The notes beneath the pieces were generated by a model. It did not search any database. It was not told the origin of the DNA and saw only the letters and a program-made list of their open reading frames with translations. Shown in pieces: positions 16,036-24,772 of a DNA stretch of 64,000 nt. Within the stretch, counting starts at the first letter, position 1; the number at the start of each line of letters is the position of its first letter. Origin of the DNA: Parabacteroides chongii (GTDB lineage Bacteria; Bacteroidota; Bacteroidia; Bacteroidales; Tannerellaceae); contig NZ_CP120849.1 of the NCBI RefSeq assembly GCF_029581355.1, forward strand, positions 652,501-716,500, given 5' to 3'. The translations under genes were made by a program, and so were the position numbers.

Positions 16036-18156
16036 TTAAAACGGCAACTTCGGCTCAGAGGCATTTACCAACATATCACGCTCATTATCAATCTCCTTCT
16101 CCAATCCTTCCGAATCGCACCCAAAACCCTTTTGACGGGCTACTACCTGATCATGATTCAGTTCAATGGTATGATAAAGACGCTTTCCGTGCTTCAAAAC
16201 GGACGTAAAGCCGAAGCATTTTAACACTTTTCCGAGCTGAATTACGCTTGTTGTGGTGACATGGAAGCGGGTTCTTTCGGCTATTCGGGTCAGGATTTCG
16301 CTGGCGGAGAGCAAAAGCGGGTTCTCAAAACGAGTGGGTTTGCGGAAGTAGGTAAACAACAACTCGGCTTCGGGACAGAGTTGCTGGAAAGTCTCGTTGT
16401 TGTCGTTCAGCTCGGCAATGTCGTTGTTGGCAAACCAGTAGCAGAAGCCGGCCCGATAGAGTGCCAGCACCTGGGCATAGATCGCATTATGATCGACCGC
16501 CGAGGTATAGTCGATGCGCAACGTCTCGAAGCAAAGGAAACGGCGCGAACCGGTATGGTCGGTCAGCACCTGGCTGTCGTTGACCGTGGCGGCAAAGGAG
16601 GCACGGCGCACAAACGACTCCGCATTGCGGGCATACGGACGGCGTTCGAGGATCGCGTCTTTCGTGATCATCGCCTTCATCCTGTTCAGCTCCATCTTAC
16701 TCTGCCCCGAGAGTTCGTCGAGGATTACCAGGAAGCAATCGCTCATCATCAGCGACGCGTCCTTGTCAGTCGGGTCGAGATTGCCCGAATACATATAGCC
16801 TCTGAGTGCGGGAGGTACCAGGTTGCGCAGCCAGGTAGTCTTGCCCAATCCCTGTGCTCCGCTCAGTAACAAGACCGAGTGGTTCGTCTCCCGCTCATCG
16901 ATGGCACATGCCACAACTGCCACCAGCCATTTCTTCAGGCATTTTGCCCAAAACTCCGGACGGGTCGTGTCGACCGTTGCCGCCAAAGAAGCGATAGGGT
17001 CGCTTACGCCGTCCCATTCCGGAAGGTTATCGAAATAATCCTGAAAGGGATGATATTCGGAACTGAAATCGGAATGGATCACTGAGCGCAGGTCGGACAG
17101 GCGACAATACACACCGGATTTCTGCAAGGCACACCAAAGGGAGTTTTCCCAGTAGTCGGTCACTGCCGAGAAGGCTGCTCCCTCTCCGCCTTTTCGGGAA
17201 CGATATTCCACCTTGTTGCGAACGACGTTACGACGCAATTCGAAATGTTCGGTCAGGTATTCCTGTATCTGGGTGACAAAGCCGTTTCCACGCCCGGAAG
17301 AGACCGGTGCAGGCCGTGTCGCGAACTGTTCGGTATGTGCATAGGCACTGCTGACAGCCTGCAGTCGTTCTTCTCCGGACAGGTCGGCAAACGATCCGGC
17401 GGCATAGCGCTCTACTTCTTCCCGGCGAATGCCCAGACGATTGCAATGGCAGGCAAAGAGGTGGACGTAGTTGTTGCGGTTACCCTCGGCATAAACCATT
17501 TTACGGGTAGTCTTCTTGCGGGCGGAAGCGAGCAGGCGGGCCACTTCGCTGGGAACGATCGCTTCCATCTCCGGTAATCCTTCGGGAGGACTGCCCTCAC
17601 CTCTGAGCCAGGGTTCGAAGCGGCGAGACAGGTAGAGTCCCGGATCGTAGGAGACGATGCAGAGCCGACCGGGATCGCTGCCGGAAGCGTCTGCCTCGAT
17701 GCCCAGGCGGCGTTCGTACCAGTCTTTTACCCGCTTGTAGATGGCTTTGTGGTTGGCAGGGATCAGCTCCATTCCGACAGCCGAATAGACAATGGCCTTG
17801 ATGCCCATTCCGCGGGGACTGATCCAGCAGGCCACCGTATAGGGGGCTTCGCGTATCAGTGTGAGCAAGCGCGGAAGGTCTTCTTTCTTTTGCTTGTCGA
17901 AGTCGAGAATGATAAGCGGGTTGTAACGGTTCATGAACTTATCCAGCCGTTGTCCGCTATAGGTAGCTGAGACAGTAATGGCAGGTAGCCCTTTCTTCAG
18001 GGTGTCGGCGGCATCGGCATTGTCTTTGTCCATACAGACGCGGATGCGGTTGATGGGGGTAGCATACTTTCCGTTCCGGATATCGGAAAGGAGATCGATC
18101 AGGTTAACATCGCCCAGGCGTTTTTTGAAACGGGCGTACATGGTTACTTGTATCAT
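16036..18156 (-). CDS. VapE/BT4734-type primase-helicase-like ATPase
   Basis: 706 residues from ATG 18156; the frame extends to TTG 18183, which is less likely. The N-terminal part (about 1-220) resembles the BT4734/BF3469 primase-like domain (LIILDFDKQKKEDLPRLL; WISPRGMGIKAIVY). A middle linker is followed by a virulence-associated-E (VapE) superfamily-3-helicase-like ATPase at about 330-620 with Walker A SGAQGLGKTTW, Walker B CFLVILDEL and a downstream sensor region FAATVNDSQVLTDHTGSRRF. Such proteins are linked with integrated elements and phage-satellite replication. The upstream coiled-coil gene is probably in the same transcript; the DUF4248 gene converges. Likely substrate is DNA within the cytoplasm; its biological role in Bacteroidales is not established. 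Confidence 0.85.
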   Translation of the reverse strand: MIQVTMYARFKKRLGDVNLIDLLSDIRNGKYATPINRIRVCMDKDNADAADTLKKGLPAITVSATYSGQRLDKFMNRYNPLIILDFDKQKKEDLPRLLTLIREAPYTVACWISPRGMGIKAIVYSAVGMELIPANHKAIYKRVKDWYERRLGIEADASGSDPGRLCIVSYDPGLYLSRRFEPWLRGEGSPPEGLPEMEAIVPSEVARLLASARKKTTRKMVYAEGNRNNYVHLFACHCNRLGIRREEVERYAAGSFADLSGEERLQAVSSAYAHTEQFATRPAPVSSGRGNGFVTQIQEYLTEHFELRRNVVRNKVEYRSRKGGEGAAFSAVTDYWENSLWCALQKSGVYCRLSDLRSVIHSDFSSEYHPFQDYFDNLPEWDGVSDPIASLAATVDTTRPEFWAKCLKKWLVAVVACAIDERETNHSVLLLSGAQGLGKTTWLRNLVPPALRGYMYSGNLDPTDKDASLMMSDCFLVILDELSGQSKMELNRMKAMITKDAILERRPYARNAESFVRRASFAATVNDSQVLTDHTGSRRFLCFETLRIDYTSAVDHNAIYAQVLALYRAGFCYWFANNDIAELNDNNETFQQLCPEAELLFTYFRKPTRFENPLLLSASEILTRIAERTRFHVTTTSVIQLGKVLKCFGFTSVLKHGKRLYHTIELNHDQVVARQKGFGCDSEGLEKEIDNERDMLVNASEPKLPF

Positions 18157-18200
18157 GGCATTCACTTTTATTTCACTATACAAGGTAATGATTCACGGGG

Positions 18201-18249
18201 AATGGAGCCCATTATTTTGTATTTTATTATGAAAAACATGGGCTCCATT
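18201..18249. repeat. 12-bp inverted repeat between coiled-coil gene and vapE-like gene
   Basis: AATGGAGCCCAT (18201-18212) and ATGGGCTCCATT (18238-18249) are perfect reverse complements with a 25-nt AT-rich loop. It lies in the leader of the VapE-like gene and could be an operator or an attenuating hairpin. Confidence 0.65.
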
Positions 18250-18262
18250 AAAGTAGTCGACT

Positions 18263-18613
18263 TTACTCCTGCGATTCGTCTTCTGCGGCGAGGTCGAGGT
18301 AGTTCTGTACGACATTGATCAGCGTACCTAATGTCAGGATTTCTTTCTCCGGGTCGTATCGTACGCGAAACACCGAGTCGAGTGCACGCAGAAAGGGTTT
18401 CACTTCGCGTTTGCCGTTTACCTTCCACTGGTTGCTCTGCAGCAGAGGGCCGATCAGTCGGACGAAATCGGCTGTCGGTCCGTTGAATACGATCAGTTCT
18501 TCTTCTATCATATCCTCTTCCCAAACGGCGTGTTCGAGCAATCGCGAAAGTTTGTTACACTGTTTTTTGACTTCCCGAAGTTCTTCTTCGAGCAGCTCGC
18601 AACGGAGCTTCAA
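18263..18613 (-). CDS. Coiled-coil protein of the VapE cassette, apparent frameshift at its start
   Basis: The open frame begins at TTG 18613 and gives 116 residues: an N-terminal coiled coil (CELLEEELREVKKQCNKLSRL) and an acidic C-terminal globular part. No named domain recognised. Upstream, ATG 18660 followed by eight A residues starts out of frame and stops after MKKN; with one more A it would read on as MKKKLNAALLTETAQALKLR into this frame, making a more natural 132-residue protein. So the gene is either shifted by a homopolymer indel, expressed by slippage, or started at the TTG. It precedes the VapE-like gene by 107 bp on the same strand. Confidence 0.55.
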   Translation of the reverse strand: MKLRCELLEEELREVKKQCNKLSRLLEHAVWEEDMIEEELIVFNGPTADFVRLIGPLLQSNQWKVNGKREVKPFLRALDSVFRVRYDPEKEILTLGTLINVVQNYLDLAAEDESQE

Positions 18614-18718
18614 GGCTTGTGCCGTCTCCGTCAGGAGGGCGGCGTTCAGTTTTTTTTCATTTTTGTTTGTTTTTTAGTTTGAATGGTTCGTCTTTTGTCA
18701 GATATGAAACATATCTGA

Positions 18719-18823
18719 AGTTGACAGTTGACAAGTGACAGTTGACAGTTATGTGGGCTGAAAGCCGACTTATTTACCGAACACGAATCCCAACTGTCAC
18801 TTGTCAACTGTCATCTGTCAACT
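18719..18823. repeat. Interspersed inverted repeat (TTGACAG family), copy 2
   Basis: Left arm AGTTGACAGTTGACAAGTG and so on, centre GGCTGAAAGCC, right arm AACTGTCACTTGTCAACTG and so on. Part of the 397-bp gene-free stretch 18661-19057, which otherwise holds a hairpin (18853-18889) and a palindrome (18987-19016). Confidence 0.8.
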
Positions 18824-18852
18824 GAAAAAGGTGAAACCTTTTTCTAACAACG

Positions 18853-18889
18853 AAGCCCCGGCGGAAATAAATCCACCGGGGCTTGTTTT
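18853..18889 (+). terminator. Hairpin with T-run downstream of DUF6383 gene 1
   Basis: AAGCCCCGG and CCGGGGCTT form a 9-bp perfect stem followed by GTTTTTG on the + strand. A near copy lies at the same place beyond DUF6383 gene 2 (39811-39846). The T-run faces the + direction although the flanking genes run on the minus strand, so its use as their terminator is uncertain. Confidence 0.6.
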
Positions 18890-18986
18890 TGCCTGCCGTC
18901 ACCCTTCACAGGGGTCAGAACAGAAGAACTTTATTTCATTACTTTAGTATTAATACTGACTGCTTGTTCGCCTGTCGCAGGGTAAT

Positions 18987-19016
18987 TGTAGGGGCGGTTC
19001 GTGAACCGCCCCTACA
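18987..19016. repeat. Palindrome (GGGGCGGTTC family), copy 2
   Basis: TGTAGGGGCGGTTC, two-base centre GT, then GAACCGCCCCTACA: a 14-bp perfect stem, 42 bp beyond the stop of DUF6383 gene 1 in its direction of transcription; probable 3'-end hairpin. Confidence 0.85.
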
Positions 19017-19057
19017 CGCGGTCATTAACAATTAATTTATTGATTATAAATAGTTTC

Positions 19058-22000
19058 TTATTTTACGATTGCTTTAACAGCTGCTTCGCCTTCTACGGCT
19101 ACTACTACGATACCTGCAGGAGCAAAGATGGTAGCTTCGTCGGAAGAAAGAACTGTGTTAGCAACTGTCTGACCAAGAACGTTAGTGATAATTACATTCT
19201 TTCCTGCTGCACCCTTAATAGTAACTGTACCGTTACCAGCAACAATAGATACTTCAGCAGTTGCGATAGCATCATTAGCCGTAGGAGCTTCATCTGTTGC
19301 TTCAACATTGAAAACTTCAGCGTCCAAACCAGCTTCAGAATAACTCTGATAGTTTGCAATTACAGGTACACCATTCTGAATCTTAACCCAACCACCTTTC
19401 TGTGGAGCGATACTAACTACATCCAATTTAGAATTCTTTATATTAGCACCATTTTTCTGAGTTTCTGATTCAATCAAGAAATCATTTGAATCATTCTTTA
19501 AGAAACGGAATGAGAAGACTGCGTTTTTATGCTTATTGTTATTCAAAAGAATTGTGTCTTGCTTAGCAGCTTTAGCGATGAACAATGTATCACCGATATG
19601 CTTACCTTCAACAAAACCTAAACGAGTGTACTTCGTATTCCACAAATATTTATTTGCATATGGAGTTGTCACAGCATCAGCAGAATCCTGTAAGTTAATC
19701 AAGAAACGACCTTCTACAAAGCCACGAGTAATAGTTGTATGAGGACAAGCTAAAGAATCAGCCAAAGTTGCATGTTTATGAGTAGATGTTGCATTACACC
19801 ATACTGTGTCAGCTTTTACAATTGTCGGATTCAGAACCAGCATATACTGCGGCATCTTTGTTCCTCTATTTACATAAGCTGTGTCAACATACATTGCTGC
19901 GTTTTTAGCATCACCTTTACCTTCTACTCCTAAGAAATTAACACCTAAGCCTTCAGAGTATTTGCTATGACCATCTTCATACAGATATTCTTTTGCAGTA
20001 CTGTTTACGCGGAAGAACTTCAATACGTTTGGTGTATCATCTGCATTTTCACCTACAGTTGCATCATTGAAACGACGATACAACGGCGTGTTATCCATAA
20101 CCACTGCAAAAGCAGAGTTAGCTACTTCTTCTGCACTACCATCATTAATAACGCCATTAACCAATGCCAATGTATTGTTATCAACAGAGACTTTTACTGT
20201 TGCATATTCAGATGTAGCAGTAGTATTAACTGCTCCTTCAGTGGATGTTGCTTTCTGATCAGCATCGGTAAATGCAGTAATAACAGCCGGTTTATAATCT
20301 TCATCCTTAACAACCAATTTCAGATAATCACCATTCTTAACTACTGCCAATTCTGCAGGGACCAAAGTATAGTAGCATGCACCACCTTCAACTTCGTTGT
20401 TTTCTTTCAAGAAGAACGGCATCGGAGCTTCTGTCTTTAAGGCTGCTAAAGCTTCGGCTGAAGTTGTAGTTGTAGTAGCTACATTATTGATTGTAACAGA
20501 TGTTGCAGTACCAACATTTTCTAAAGCTACATAGTTACGTGCAGAAGAAATGTTCTTACCTGCATAGTTTTTAACAACATATTGTTTACGAGATTCATCA
20601 TAAGTTAGATAACGACCGTCATTCTGCAATTTAGAAGCATCATTTACTTTAATATAGTATACCGAACGAGTCAGGTTAGCAACACCTGTTAAACCACCCG
20701 TGTAACCATACGTATCATCAATCAGACGTTCCAAAGAGAATGTCATCTTATTTCCATCTTTATCAACCCAAACAACAGAGTCAGAAGCCAGTTTTGTATT
20801 GATAGGCTTATCCATTGCCAGTTCATGCAGATAGTTGAAAGTAAATACATGGTCAGACAAAGTATCAGCAGACAAATACTTATAACCTAGCTTAGAATCA
20901 TCAGTCTTTGTTACCGGGATAAATTCCATTGTATCTTTACCATAATAGAAGTAGTTATCACCTGCTTTATACATCAAAGCTGGAGTTTCTAATTGATTCT
21001 TGAACTCACGGTTTGTGATTGTTGCAATTGTTCCAACAGACTTAACAACCCACTGAGCAGCCGGCATATCCTGATAGTTCTGACGAACAGCCTTGATTGC
21101 CAATTCGGTAGTACCTGCCAAATTATCAATATAGTAACGACCGTCTTTATTCACAGCATTTGCACCGGTTGCCTTTACTTTAATGATATATACACCATCA
21201 GCCGGAACACCAGGGGTATAGTTCTGAGGCATACCTAAAGAGATACGAGTACGAAGAGTTTTAGCTGCAGATCCAGTTACGTCTTCAGGAGCACCAACTG
21301 TTACTTCAGAGTGAGCATCTGTAGTTGATGTCTTTTCTGTAAGGTAAACTAACTTAACAAGGTTATTTCCTGCAACCTGAGTTAGACCTTCATTTCCTGT
21401 ACCCCAAGTTGTAATTGCAGCAGCCCAAGCTTTCCATGTTTCTGCATCAGTTGAATTAACAACACTTGAACCTAAAGTAGCTCTCTGATAGTTCTTATCC
21501 GTAGCATTTGCCACATCAATTGTCAAAGAATCATTTGTTGCAAAATATGTAAACATGAAATGACCTCTGTTCTGCATAATAGCTCCGAAATTAGAACCAT
21601 CGATACCTTTTGGTTCAGCTAAAACCAATTTAAGACGTCTGTTTCTTACCTCAACATTTTGAGTTGCAACATAAGTAGTATCAACATATACATATTTCTT
21701 ACTATTAGCTGTTGCATCTTTCAAACGAACATAATTTGCAGCTGTTACAGAACCAGGGAAAGCCATATTTCCAGCTTCGGCTTTCAGTTCGCCAGCCAAA
21801 ACATTTCCCCACTGTGTATTTTCAACATCAGGAGTAAATGTCAACTTGAAACTTCCAGCAGCAGTTGTACCCAGTTTTGTATTCAAATCATTTGCATTTA
21901 AAACAATACCCGGAGCCTGATAAGGTTTCACTTCCAAATCATTCGTTGCGCTTGCAATATCGTTTTTTGCACGTTTGATCAGACCTACAGCAACGCCATT

Positions 22001-22510
22001 AGCAGCAGATGCATTCAAAGACAATACATAAGCAGAGTCTTTTCCTGCATTGGTAAATGTGCTGTACAATGGGAAGGCAGTTGTTGCCGTAATCGGATTG
22101 AATGCAGGATCATTTTGCCAAGCAGTAATATCACCGCCCATTTCAACTTGATCGGTAGCAGCAACAGCATCTACAGCTTTCGTTGAAGCTGCTGCCAATG
22201 GAGTACCTGTGTAAACATTCACGAAAGTATAAGTTGGATTAGCACCATTTACACCCGGAGTTACATTTACACGCCACAATGATTTTTGCAAGTCTTCTAA
22301 AGAAGTTGTAGCTGTCGGATCTGTCACCACTTTCAATTTAGGAGTTGCTCCTTTTGAAGCAGCATCTACCGCCAAAGCCTGAGTACCATTTGATAAAATG
22401 TAAGCCTTACCATTTTCAAATGCAGTAGCACCTGTCAATGCAGCATTCACATTTCCAACAGTCGTAGCCAGCAAGAAGCCAGCTAAAAGCGTAGAAAACT
22501 TTTTGTTCAT
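19058..22510 (-). CDS. Large secreted DUF6383-type protein, paralogue 1
   Basis: 1150 residues from ATG 22510, which starts MNKKFSTLLAGFLLATTVGN, a signal peptide ending near VNAA; the frame upstream to 22558 is not needed. The body is a long, Thr/Ala/Asn-rich beta-type sequence containing repeated modules that end in statements such as DGRYY and YIKVNDASKLQNDGRYL. A segment around 930-1060 (MYVDTAYVNRGTKM, EGRFLINLQDSAD, LGFVEGKHIGDTLFIA) and the last 70 residues (TNVLGQTVANTVL, VVVAVEGEAAVKAIVK) are shared with the paralogue at 40010-43921. The tail resembles the DUF6383 domain and, in pattern, a type IX secretion sorting domain. Secreted or surface exposed; function unknown. The second, larger copy has the same upstream element and 3' flank. 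Confidence 0.8.
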   Translation of the reverse strand: MNKKFSTLLAGFLLATTVGNVNAALTGATAFENGKAYILSNGTQALAVDAASKGATPKLKVVTDPTATTSLEDLQKSLWRVNVTPGVNGANPTYTFVNVYTGTPLAAASTKAVDAVAATDQVEMGGDITAWQNDPAFNPITATTAFPLYSTFTNAGKDSAYVLSLNASAANGVAVGLIKRAKNDIASATNDLEVKPYQAPGIVLNANDLNTKLGTTAAGSFKLTFTPDVENTQWGNVLAGELKAEAGNMAFPGSVTAANYVRLKDATANSKKYVYVDTTYVATQNVEVRNRRLKLVLAEPKGIDGSNFGAIMQNRGHFMFTYFATNDSLTIDVANATDKNYQRATLGSSVVNSTDAETWKAWAAAITTWGTGNEGLTQVAGNNLVKLVYLTEKTSTTDAHSEVTVGAPEDVTGSAAKTLRTRISLGMPQNYTPGVPADGVYIIKVKATGANAVNKDGRYYIDNLAGTTELAIKAVRQNYQDMPAAQWVVKSVGTIATITNREFKNQLETPALMYKAGDNYFYYGKDTMEFIPVTKTDDSKLGYKYLSADTLSDHVFTFNYLHELAMDKPINTKLASDSVVWVDKDGNKMTFSLERLIDDTYGYTGGLTGVANLTRSVYYIKVNDASKLQNDGRYLTYDESRKQYVVKNYAGKNISSARNYVALENVGTATSVTINNVATTTTTSAEALAALKTEAPMPFFLKENNEVEGGACYYTLVPAELAVVKNGDYLKLVVKDEDYKPAVITAFTDADQKATSTEGAVNTTATSEYATVKVSVDNNTLALVNGVINDGSAEEVANSAFAVVMDNTPLYRRFNDATVGENADDTPNVLKFFRVNSTAKEYLYEDGHSKYSEGLGVNFLGVEGKGDAKNAAMYVDTAYVNRGTKMPQYMLVLNPTIVKADTVWCNATSTHKHATLADSLACPHTTITRGFVEGRFLINLQDSADAVTTPYANKYLWNTKYTRLGFVEGKHIGDTLFIAKAAKQDTILLNNNKHKNAVFSFRFLKNDSNDFLIESETQKNGANIKNSKLDVVSIAPQKGGWVKIQNGVPVIANYQSYSEAGLDAEVFNVEATDEAPTANDAIATAEVSIVAGNGTVTIKGAAGKNVIITNVLGQTVANTVLSSDEATIFAPAGIVVVAVEGEAAVKAIVK

Positions 22511-22586
22511 AATCTTTAATTTAATATTAATAATAGTGTTACTTAAAAACCGTTTCACCAGTCCCGCTTGAACTATCGAAATGTCA

Positions 22587-22785
22587 AATGACTAGTTTAA
22601 ACGTTCCTTTTTTCTCGTCATTTTTTGGGGATTCGTGAGTTGAAGTGGCTATTTCGTACAAACTTTGCTATTCGGTTGATAAGAAAGGATATAGGAAAAG
22701 GAAAATTATTTGGGAAAGTATTGGCGGTTTGGAAAAATGCAGTAACTTTGCTGACGAATTTAAAGGAACGTTAAAATTAGTCATT
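22587..22785. repeat. 199-bp element with inverted ends, upstream of DUF6383 gene 1
   Basis: Begins AATGACTAGTTTAAACGTTCC and ends with the inverse (GGAACGTTAAAATTAGTCATT): about 24-bp imperfect terminal inverted repeats with two mismatches. The interior is almost identical to 43998-44196, also 199 bp. It contains TAACTTTG (22743-22750) with ATTG 19 bp upstream, a plausible + strand promoter. The rest of the 475-bp gap 22559-23033 contains only a possible terminator at 22931-22969. Confidence 0.85.
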
Positions 22786-22930
22786 TTGACCATTTCGTAA
22801 TAAACTACTTTACAATCCATTATATCCCATTTTACACCATTTCACTTTCCTGGATTCCAGGGCTTTTGACTTTTGCAGAAAGCTTAATAATCAATACGTA
22901 GGATTTCGGCTTCGAGAAAGTAAATGTTAA

Positions 22931-22969
22931 AAGGCCTTATTCAGCCCTTTTCGGAGAATAAAAAAGGCC
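22931..22969 (-). terminator. Possible terminator of the AAA/PD-(D/E)XK gene
   Basis: On the minus strand GGCC-TTTTTT-ATTC pairs with GAAT-AA-GGCC around a loop and is followed by TTTT. The stem is interrupted, so this is a moderate candidate, 65 bp beyond the stop codon. Confidence 0.4.
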
Positions 22970-23033
22970 ATCGCGAACCACGACAGCCTATATATAATAA
23001 GAAGAAAATCGAACGATGCAGGATTTGGCAATT

Positions 23034-24602
23034 TCAGCAGGAAACCGCTTTCCATTCTCCGATATTACGGGTGGCAGGATCGAAAGAAGCACCCACTTTC
23101 ACCAATTGGCGACCATCGGCAGTATAAGGAATCAGATACCCCTTATCGTCAATCTGACTGAGGGCTTCATCTAAAGAGCCGTTCAGCTTAAATTCGAATA
23201 CGTAAATACGGTCGGTTGTTTTTACCACCGCATCGGCACGCCCGAAAGCACTGCGCACCTCCGTTTCAACAAACTGTCCCAACAATTTGAACACGAGATA
23301 GAAAATCACTTGATAATGCCGTTCCGTCTGGTCGTTCAATTCATAAGGTACGCCTGCAAAGAAAGCACGCAAACGGGTCATAAAGGCTTCAACATCTCCA
23401 TCGCGTAGTTCTCTTGTGAACTTACCGATGTAGAAAGGCGTTTCCAAACTCGATACGGGAGTATAGAACGGAGCGATAAAGTTCAACCAGCCATATTTCA
23501 CTTCGGCGTTTGGGTAGCCCAATATATAGTAATTCAAATCAGCATCATATCCTTTTATTGTCAGATAACCGCTCTGATAAATTACCGGTATCGGGTTTTT
23601 GAAATCCATCCGGTAGTCGGTCAACATGGCGGCGGGTACTTCCATTCCGTCCAGTTGGCGCAAATCGTAGTCGGTTTTCTGCAACATCTCTACCAGGGCG
23701 GTAGGAGTACCGGTGGCAAACCAAAAGTTGCTAAACCTTTTTTGGTCAAGTGCGTTTAGCAAGCTGAAGGGGTTATAAAGACCTTCACTCTGAAACTCGG
23801 AAAAATAATACCCGTCGTACCGACGAGTCAGTTCATTCATTGTCTGCTCATAGGTCAACCCATTCATTTCTCCCAATGCGGCCAGGTCGGGCTGGAAGTT
23901 CTGCTCGATCTCTTCGTGGGTAAGACCACAGATCAAAGCATATTCGGGAACCATACTGATATCTTTCAACTGGTTGAGATTGCTGAACACACCTAGTTGT
24001 GAGAACTTAGTCACGCCGGTAATGAAGACAAAGCGCAGGTAGCGGTCGGCATCCTTCAATACGGTATAGAAGCCGGTCAGCATCTCGCGGTAAAGACGGT
24101 GCAGGCTGTCGTCGGTCAGGCTACGGAGCAGAGGTTTATCGTATTCATCGATAAGAACGACTACTTTCTGCCCGGTCTTTTCGTTCGCCTGCCGGATAAT
24201 CTGCATAAACCGCCCGGCATACCCCAGTTCTTTATCGGTGGCACCATACTTTTTTTCCCACTCGATAAAATGACCTTCAAACACCTGTTCCAGGCTTCGC
24301 TTATCTTCATAAAACTGGGCATTAAGACTCAACAGCAACACCGGATGTACCGTCCAGTCCTTTTCGAGCCGTTCCATAGCCAGTCCTTTAAACACCTCTT
24401 TCCTTCCAAGGAAGTAGGCTTCGAGGGTGGAAAGCAGCAGGCTTTTACCGAAACGACGCGGACGGCTCAGAAATATCTGTGCCCCGGTAACCGCCAAACG
24501 GTATACCAACGCTGTTTTATCCACATATAAGAAATCAGCTTCACGCAGTTTGGTGAAGTCCTGTACCCCGATAGGGAATTTTCTGATCGGCATCGTTTCC
24601 AT
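23034..24602 (-). CDS. AAA-ATPase-like / PD-(D/E)XK nuclease-like protein
   Basis: 522 residues. The N-terminal part is the AAA-ATPase-like domain of PF09820: PIRKFPIGVQDFTKLREADFLYVDKT, then Walker A-like SRPRRFGKSLLLSTL (about 46-60) and Walker B VVVLIDEYDKPL (about 147-158). The C-terminal part (about 390-510) is the matching PD-(D/E)XK-type domain with GRADAVVKTTDRIYVFEFKL, where D and the ExK of the nuclease motif are present. This pair is very widespread and expanded in Bacteroidales; a role in DNA processing, defence or toxin-like activity has been proposed but not shown. Monocistronic: own -7 box upstream, possible terminator downstream. Confidence 0.9.
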   Translation of the reverse strand: METMPIRKFPIGVQDFTKLREADFLYVDKTALVYRLAVTGAQIFLSRPRRFGKSLLLSTLEAYFLGRKEVFKGLAMERLEKDWTVHPVLLLSLNAQFYEDKRSLEQVFEGHFIEWEKKYGATDKELGYAGRFMQIIRQANEKTGQKVVVLIDEYDKPLLRSLTDDSLHRLYREMLTGFYTVLKDADRYLRFVFITGVTKFSQLGVFSNLNQLKDISMVPEYALICGLTHEEIEQNFQPDLAALGEMNGLTYEQTMNELTRRYDGYYFSEFQSEGLYNPFSLLNALDQKRFSNFWFATGTPTALVEMLQKTDYDLRQLDGMEVPAAMLTDYRMDFKNPIPVIYQSGYLTIKGYDADLNYYILGYPNAEVKYGWLNFIAPFYTPVSSLETPFYIGKFTRELRDGDVEAFMTRLRAFFAGVPYELNDQTERHYQVIFYLVFKLLGQFVETEVRSAFGRADAVVKTTDRIYVFEFKLNGSLDEALSQIDDKGYLIPYTADGRQLVKVGASFDPATRNIGEWKAVSC

Positions 24603-24629
24603 ATATCCGCTGTTTTAAAAGTATGAATA

Positions 24630-24637
24630 CAAAGATA
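24630..24637 (-). promoter_or_regulatory. -7 box of the AAA/PD-(D/E)XK gene
   Basis: TATCTTTG on the minus strand, 27 bp before the ATG; no clear TTTG -33 box. Confidence 0.55.
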
Positions 24638-24710
24638 TAAATAATGCGCCAATTAAAGAATGTGCCCATAGGATAATTGGAAAAGAGAAGCCGCGGACGA
24701 GTTTGCCTGT

Positions 24711-24746
24711 AAAAAAGGGTGATCCCTTTTGAAAAGGAACCACCCC
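24711..24746 (-). terminator. alaS terminator
   Basis: On the minus strand GGGTGGTTCCTTTT pairs with AAAAGGGATCACCC (two mismatches) and is followed by TTTTTT, 26 bp beyond the alaS stop. Confidence 0.85.
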
Positions 24747-24772
24747 GGATAAGATATGTATGTATTATCTTC

